Origin: Pseudomonas sp. FeN3W
GTDB taxonomy: Bacteria > Pseudomonadota > Gammaproteobacteria > Pseudomonadales > Pseudomonadaceae
Length of the DNA stretch: 64,000 nucleotides
Assembly: GCA_030263805.2 (NCBI GenBank)
Contig: CP136010.1
Location: 3,177,001 to 3,241,000 of the forward strand
Direction of reading: 5' to 3'
The notes below the pieces were generated by a model. That model did no database searches. It worked only from the letters and a program-made list of their open reading frames with translations, and had not been told where the DNA came from. The position numbers were made by a program, and so were the translations under genes. Below, in pieces: positions 59,646-64,000 of this stretch (positions are counted from its first letter, which is position 1; every line of letters begins with the position of its first letter).

Positions 59646-60512
59646 ATGCAGCCGAGGTTTGACTGGGCATTGGAGCCCTTGGCCGATATGTCGCCGGCGG
59701 AATTCCATGACTGGCAGACGCTCCTCGAAGAGCGCTCCGGGATGGTCGTCAGCGAACGCAGGCGCAGCTTCCTGCAGACCAATCTGAGCGCTCGCATGCG
59801 CGAGGTCGGTGTTGCCGACTATGCCAGCTACTATCGGCAAGTCACCTCCGGCCCCCGTGGGGCTGTCGAGTGGTCGACCCTCATGGACAGGCTGACCGTT
59901 CAGGAAACGCGTTTCTTCCGTCATCCCGCTTCTTTTGATCTGCTCGAAACCTATCTGCGCCAGCGTCTGGAGCAGGAATCGCTCAAGCACCCCCTGGCGC
60001 TGTGGAGCGTGGGTTGCGCAAGTGGTGAAGAGACGTATTCGCTGGCTATGGCTACCGCCGAGGTGCTGACGGGACGCGAAGCTGACGGTAGCTTCGGGGT
60101 CACCGGTACGGATATCAGCCTGAGCGCGCTGGCCAAGTCTCGAACTGCGGTCTACAGCGCACGCAAGCTGGAACAGGTCGAGCCGGGGCTGCGTGAGCGG
60201 TATTTTCTGCCGTTGCCCAATGATCGTTTTCAAGTGATTTCCGGCCTGGCAGCACGTGTGTGCTTTGCGAGGCTCAATGTGCTGGAGTTGGCGAACTCGC
60301 CCGTTTCCAGCATGGACGTTATTTTCTGTCAGAACCTGCTGATCTATTTCCGCCGCTGGCGTCGCCGAGAAATCCTCAATCGTCTGGCGAATTGCCTGGC
60401 TCCGGGAGGGTTGTTGGTGATCGGTGTAGGTGAAGTGGTCGGTTGGCAGCATCCGGAATTGCTTCCGGTGGCCAACGATCAGGTTCTGGCTTTTACCCGG
60501 AAAAGTTTATGA
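59646..60512 (+). CDS. pilK: CheR-type methyltransferase PilK
   Basis: A 288-residue S-adenosylmethionine-dependent methyltransferase that should methylate glutamates of PilJ. The N-terminal CheR domain is 'WQTLLEERSGMVVSERRRSF' (about residues 23-42); the catalytic domain has 'TVQETRFFRHPASFDLLETY', 'LWSVGCASGEETYSLAMA' (SAM motif) and 'VIFCQNLLIYFRRWRRREIL'. ATG 59646 (MQPRFDWALEP) is preferred because GAGGGGC lies just upstream; ATG 59622 is in frame too. Its TGA overlaps an ATG at 60509, next to the chpA start. Confidence 0.94.
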   Translation: MQPRFDWALEPLADMSPAEFHDWQTLLEERSGMVVSERRRSFLQTNLSARMREVGVADYASYYRQVTSGPRGAVEWSTLMDRLTVQETRFFRHPASFDLLETYLRQRLEQESLKHPLALWSVGCASGEETYSLAMATAEVLTGREADGSFGVTGTDISLSALAKSRTAVYSARKLEQVEPGLRERYFLPLPNDRFQVISGLAARVCFARLNVLELANSPVSSMDVIFCQNLLIYFRRWRRREILNRLANCLAPGGLLVIGVGEVVGWQHPELLPVANDQVLAFTRKSL

Positions 60513-60523
60513 GCGGAGTCGCT

Positions 60524-63500
60524 ATGGGTGATCGGCACGATTATGTCGCCCTGGAGTGGGTGAAAGGCGAGATTGCCGAGACGCTTAAGCAAGCGCGTCA
60601 GGCTCTGGAGGCGTTCGTCGAGAACCCACAGGACTCGACCCGGATGCGCTTTTGCCTGACCTATGTGCATCAGGTCCACGGCACTCTGCAGATGGTGGAG
60701 TTCTTCGGCGCAGCATTGCTCGCCGAGGAAATGGAACAGCTGGCGCGGGCCCTGCTCGACGAGCGGGTGGCCAATCAGGGTGAAGCGCTCGAGGTAATGA
60801 TGCAGGCCATCCTGCAGCTGCCCGCTTATCTGGATCGCATTCAGAGTGCGCGCCGCGACCTGCCGATGGTGGTGCTGCCCCTACTTAACGATCTGCGCGC
60901 CGCTCGCGGGGAAAAGCTGCTTTCCGAAACCAGCCTGTTTTCACCCGACCTGTCCGGGCGCACGCCGGCGCTTTCCCAGGAGTCGGTCGAGCGTCTGCGT
61001 ACGGACGAGCTGCCGACCCTGCTGCGCAAGCTGCGCCAGATGCTGCAGGTTGCGCTGGTTGGGGTGATTCGCAATCAGGACCTGCCGACCAATCTCGGCT
61101 ACATGGCCCGAGTATTCGCTCGCCTGGAAATGCTCTGCAAGGATGCGCCCCTGGCAGCGCTATGGCAGATCGCCTCGGGCATGGTCGAAGGTCTCGCCAG
61201 TGGCGGCGTGAGCAACGGTACCTCGGTCCGCACCTTGTTGCGACAGGTCGACAAGCAGCTCAAGCGATTGGTCGAGGAAGGCGCTGATGGCCTCAATCAG
61301 GCTGCGCCCGATGAGCTGATCAAGAACCTGCTCTTCTACGTCGCCAAGGCGCCAGGGCAGACGCCCCGCATCCAGGCGCTCAAGCAGCTTTACCGCCTCG
61401 ACGAAGCACTGCCGGACAGCGCCATCGTCGATCAGGAGCGTGCTCAGCTGGCGGGACCCGACCGGGGCGCGATGCGCTCGGTGGTCGCTGCCCTTTGTGA
61501 AGAGCTGGTGCGGGTGAAGGACAGCCTGGACCTGTTCGTGCGCAGCGATCGCAAGGTCATTGCCGAACTGGCCAGTCTCGAGGTCCCGCTCAAGCAGATC
61601 GCCGATACCTTGGCAGTGCTCGGTTTCGCCCAGCCGCGCAAGATCATTCTCGATCAGATCGTCCTCGTCCAGTCGGTAGCGCAGGGGCAACAGGCGCCCG
61701 ACGACGCCGTGCTGATGGATATCGCCGGGGCGTTGCTCTATGTCGAAGCTACGCTGGCCGGCATGGTCGGCGGCCCCGCGGAGGAGCGCAGCGAAGCGAG
61801 CCACCTGCCGACCACCGATGTTGCGCAGATTCATCAGTTGGTCATTCGCGAAGCGCGTAACGGGCTGGAGCAGGCCAAGGACGCGATCATCGAATTCATT
61901 GCCTCGCAATGGAACCACGAGCATCTGGCCCGGGTGCCGGACCTGCTCACTCAGGTTCGCGGCGGTCTGGCGATGATTCCCCTGGAGCGTGCTGCGGCCC
62001 TGCTGCAAGCCTGCAATGGTTATATCCAGGATCAGCTCCTGGCGCGCCAGGCCGTGCCGGACTGGCAGAGCCTGGACACCCTGGCTGACGCGATTACCAG
62101 CGTCGAGTATTACCTCGAGCGACTGTCCGAGGATTGCGGTACCCAGGGCGATCTGATTCTAGATGTGGCTGAAGAAAGCCTGCAGAACCTCGGCTATTCG
62201 CTGGGACATGCAAACGCGCCGGTGAGGGCTGCGGCGGCCGAGAACGAGTTCGCCGATCCGCTGGACGAAATCGAAGTGCTGCCCGAGGAGCCGGAGGCAA
62301 GTCTGGATGCATTCGACTCCATGGCGGCCGGCCAGCAAGCGTTTCCGGCTCCAGTTCCAACCGAGCTTGAGCCCTTGAGCGAGGCGCCAGCGCAGCTCGA
62401 GAGCCATGATCCGGAAAGCGCGTCCGAGACCGAGGAAAGCGGAAACGAGTGGACGCTGGAAGAACTGTCCGGCGATGAAGAAATCGTTTTCAACCTGCCA
62501 GAAGAAATGCCGGCGTCTGAACCGCTCCCAGACTCACCTGAGTTGGACTTGAGCGAATGGAGCGATGCGCAGGTCGCCGAACTCGATCTTCCGGAAGTGA
62601 GCCTGCCAGATTATTCCGAGCCTGAAGCCTTGCAGGTCGAGGTCGAGCCAGTACTCAGCCTCGAGGAGGTCATGGCGGCTCCGGTCGCAGCCATCAACCC
62701 GCCTGCTCAGGATGTACCGCCTAGCCTCCTGCCGCCTCCTGCCGACGAAGAGCCGGTCGACGAGGATCTGCTGGAAGTCTTCATCGAGGAAGCCGCAGAA
62801 GTTCTGGAGGCGATTGGCGAGCAATTGCCACTCTGGCTTGCCGACAGTGACGACAAGGATGCCCTGGGTGAAGTGCGACGTGCATTCCACACGCTCAAGG
62901 GCAGTGGGCGGATGGTGCGTGCACTGGTCATCGGCGAGTTGGCCTGGTCCATCGAAAACCTGCTCAATCGGGTTCTCGATCGCAGCATCCAGCCGAGCGA
63001 CTCGGTGAGGCAGGTCGTGAGCGATGTCGTTGTGCTGATGCCGGCCCTCGTCGATGAATTCGCGGCCAAGGCCCAGCGCCAGCGTGACGACGTCGATCAC
63101 CTTGCAGCAGCCGCGCATGCCCTGGCCAAGGGGCAGTCCGTGGTGCTTTCGCAGCCTGCTGAGACGCCAGCTGCGATTGCGGACGAGCCAGCCTCGTCCG
63201 TGGCGGCGCAAGACGATGACGATGCGCTGGACCCCCAGCTGCTGGAAATTTTTCGCAACGAGGCCGAATCGCATCTGACCACGCTGGTCAGTTTTCTCGC
63301 CGATTGCGCCCAGCGCCTGCCGCAGCCGGTGACCGATGCGCTGCAACGTGCCTTGCACACGCTCAAGGGTAGTGCGCATATGGCTGGCATCCTGCCGGTG
63401 GCGGAGATCGCCACGCCTCTGGAGAAGATGGTCAAGGAGTTCAAGACCAACCTGATCCAGATGGATCTGGCCGAAGCCGAGCTGCTACATGAGGCCGAGC

Positions 63501-64000
63501 TACTGTTGCGCCAGGGGCTGGCCAATCTCGATCACGAACCGCTGGCGCCGATAGACGGCGCCCCGGAATTCCTGGCCAAGGTGCACGCCCTGCATCAGGC
63601 CAGACTGGTCGAAGCGGGCGCCCGCCAGCATAACGATGCCGGTGAGGCCCGCGATCCTAGTGTGATCGCACTGTTCCTCTCTGAAGGCATGGACATTCTG
63701 CTGGATGCCGAAGATTTGCTGCGCAGCTGGCGCGAGCATCCTGCCGAGCGTCAGGAACTCTCCGCTCTGCTGCAGGAGCTGACCACGCTCGGACAGGGCG
63801 CGAAGATGGCCGACCTGCCGCAGATGGACGCGTTGTGCCAAGTGCTGCTGCGTTTGTACGCGGTGGTTGAGGAGGGGCGGCTGGCAGTCAGCGAGCGCTT
63901 CTTCGACGACGTCGAGCAGGGCCATGAGGCGCTGGTCGGCATGATGGATCAGGTGGCGGCCGCACTGCAGGTGAGTGAGCAGTCGGAGTTGGTGGCGCGC
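60524..64000 (+). CDS. chpA: Chemotaxis histidine kinase ChpA, N-terminal 1159 residues (cut by window end)
   Basis: The start of a very long hybrid CheA-type kinase (P. aeruginosa ChpA is about 2470 residues), running open to the window end. It starts at ATG 60524 (MGDRHDYVALEWVKGEI), 11 bp after pilK; the earlier ATG 60509 is less likely. The N-terminal FimL-like part has an HPt-like 'TYVHQVHGTLQMVEFFG'. After an acidic linker (about residues 565-740) come phosphotransfer domains with histidines in 'RAFHTLKGSGRMV' and 'RALHTLKGSAHMAG'. A later one has Thr in place of His ('ELTTLGQGAKMADL', about 1085), the TPt type known from ChpA. Kinase and receiver domains lie outside the window. Confidence 0.95.
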   Translation, partial: MGDRHDYVALEWVKGEIAETLKQARQALEAFVENPQDSTRMRFCLTYVHQVHGTLQMVEFFGAALLAEEMEQLARALLDERVANQGEALEVMMQAILQLPAYLDRIQSARRDLPMVVLPLLNDLRAARGEKLLSETSLFSPDLSGRTPALSQESVERLRTDELPTLLRKLRQMLQVALVGVIRNQDLPTNLGYMARVFARLEMLCKDAPLAALWQIASGMVEGLASGGVSNGTSVRTLLRQVDKQLKRLVEEGADGLNQAAPDELIKNLLFYVAKAPGQTPRIQALKQLYRLDEALPDSAIVDQERAQLAGPDRGAMRSVVAALCEELVRVKDSLDLFVRSDRKVIAELASLEVPLKQIADTLAVLGFAQPRKIILDQIVLVQSVAQGQQAPDDAVLMDIAGALLYVEATLAGMVGGPAEERSEASHLPTTDVAQIHQLVIREARNGLEQAKDAIIEFIASQWNHEHLARVPDLLTQVRGGLAMIPLERAAALLQACNGYIQDQLLARQAVPDWQSLDTLADAITSVEYYLERLSEDCGTQGDLILDVAEESLQNLGYSLGHANAPVRAAAAENEFADPLDEIEVLPEEPEASLDAFDSMAAGQQAFPAPVPTELEPLSEAPAQLESHDPESASETEESGNEWTLEELSGDEEIVFNLPEEMPASEPLPDSPELDLSEWSDAQVAELDLPEVSLPDYSEPEALQVEVEPVLSLEEVMAAPVAAINPPAQDVPPSLLPPPADEEPVDEDLLEVFIEEAAEVLEAIGEQLPLWLADSDDKDALGEVRRAFHTLKGSGRMVRALVIGELAWSIENLLNRVLDRSIQPSDSVRQVVSDVVVLMPALVDEFAAKAQRQRDDVDHLAAAAHALAKGQSVVLSQPAETPAAIADEPASSVAAQDDDDALDPQLLEIFRNEAESHLTTLVSFLADCAQRLPQPVTDALQRALHTLKGSAHMAGILPVAEIATPLEKMVKEFKTNLIQMDLAEAELLHEAELLLRQGLANLDHEPLAPIDGAPEFLAKVHALHQARLVEAGARQHNDAGEARDPSVIALFLSEGMDILLDAEDLLRSWREHPAERQELSALLQELTTLGQGAKMADLPQMDALCQVLLRLYAVVEEGRLAVSERFFDDVEQGHEALVGMMDQVAAALQVSEQSELVAR

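Noticed and set aside
57443..59797. A 784-codon open frame antisense to pilJ
   Set aside because: Shadow of the repetitive, helical pilJ coding sequence; low-complexity Arg/Gly/Leu pattern, no start signals.

Overview
The window is one 64 kb stretch of high-GC bacterial chromosome from a Pseudomonas, most likely the P. stutzeri / Stutzerimonas group. Gene content and order follow, almost gene for gene, the P. aeruginosa PAO1 block from ilvD through mutM, coaD, ftsYEX-rpoH, thiSG, metXW, proC, pilTU, pyrBC'-pyrR, gshB and pilGHIJK-chpA (order recalled from general knowledge, not searched). No rRNA, tRNA, CRISPR array, prophage or complete insertion sequence was seen. Both ends cut genes: the C-terminal part of a DUF4153-like membrane protein on the left, and the first 1159 codons of chpA on the right.

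Layout. 1-9.4 kb: ilvD, a decayed hydrolase-like remnant, the rRNA methyltransferase rlmI, a DJ-1/PfpI protein, an HDOD protein, mutM, a small exported protein and a Na/phosphate cotransporter. 9.4-16.4 kb: ggt, a 2[4Fe-4S] ferredoxin and coaD, then a three-gene oxidation module (aldehyde dehydrogenase, Tat-exported small subunit, GMC oxidoreductase) facing a TetR regulator across a near-perfect palindrome. 16.4-25.6 kb: housekeeping genes (YheT hydrolase, rsmD, an active/inactive M16 peptidase pair, ftsY-ftsE-ftsX, rpoH). 25.7-30.3 kb: two large signalling genes (CHASE hybrid kinase; PAS-GGDEF-EAL protein) between rpoH and mtgA. 30.4-36.2 kb: mtgA, DUF423, thiS-thiG, trmB, a DUF1329 protein, a small unknown gene, a 158-bp MITE-like element and a DUF3392 gene. 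36.2-45 kb: hemW-rdgB-DUF4426-metW-metX on one strand, a dynamin-like GTPase, yggT, proC, yggS. 45-50 kb: pilT-pilU, then a two-gene radical-SAM/DNA-repair pair behind a strong LexA box, with a TM2 gene divergent. 50-55.8 kb: pyrimidine genes (pyrR, pyrB and the catalytically dead pyrC'), ruvX, algH, tonB and gshB. 56-64 kb: the Chp/Pil chemosensory operon that controls twitching motility.

Together most genes are core metabolism, translation, division and type IV pilus control, packed with ATGA/TGATG overlaps. The accessory signals are short: the MITE abutting a stop codon, palindromic repeats (one translated as the N-terminus of HemW), the SOS-controlled repair pair, the TetR-controlled oxidation module, and a c-di-GMP/hybrid-kinase pair next to rpoH. 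I did not find an obviously new large system. The SOS pair, the oxidation module and the MITE are the best leads.
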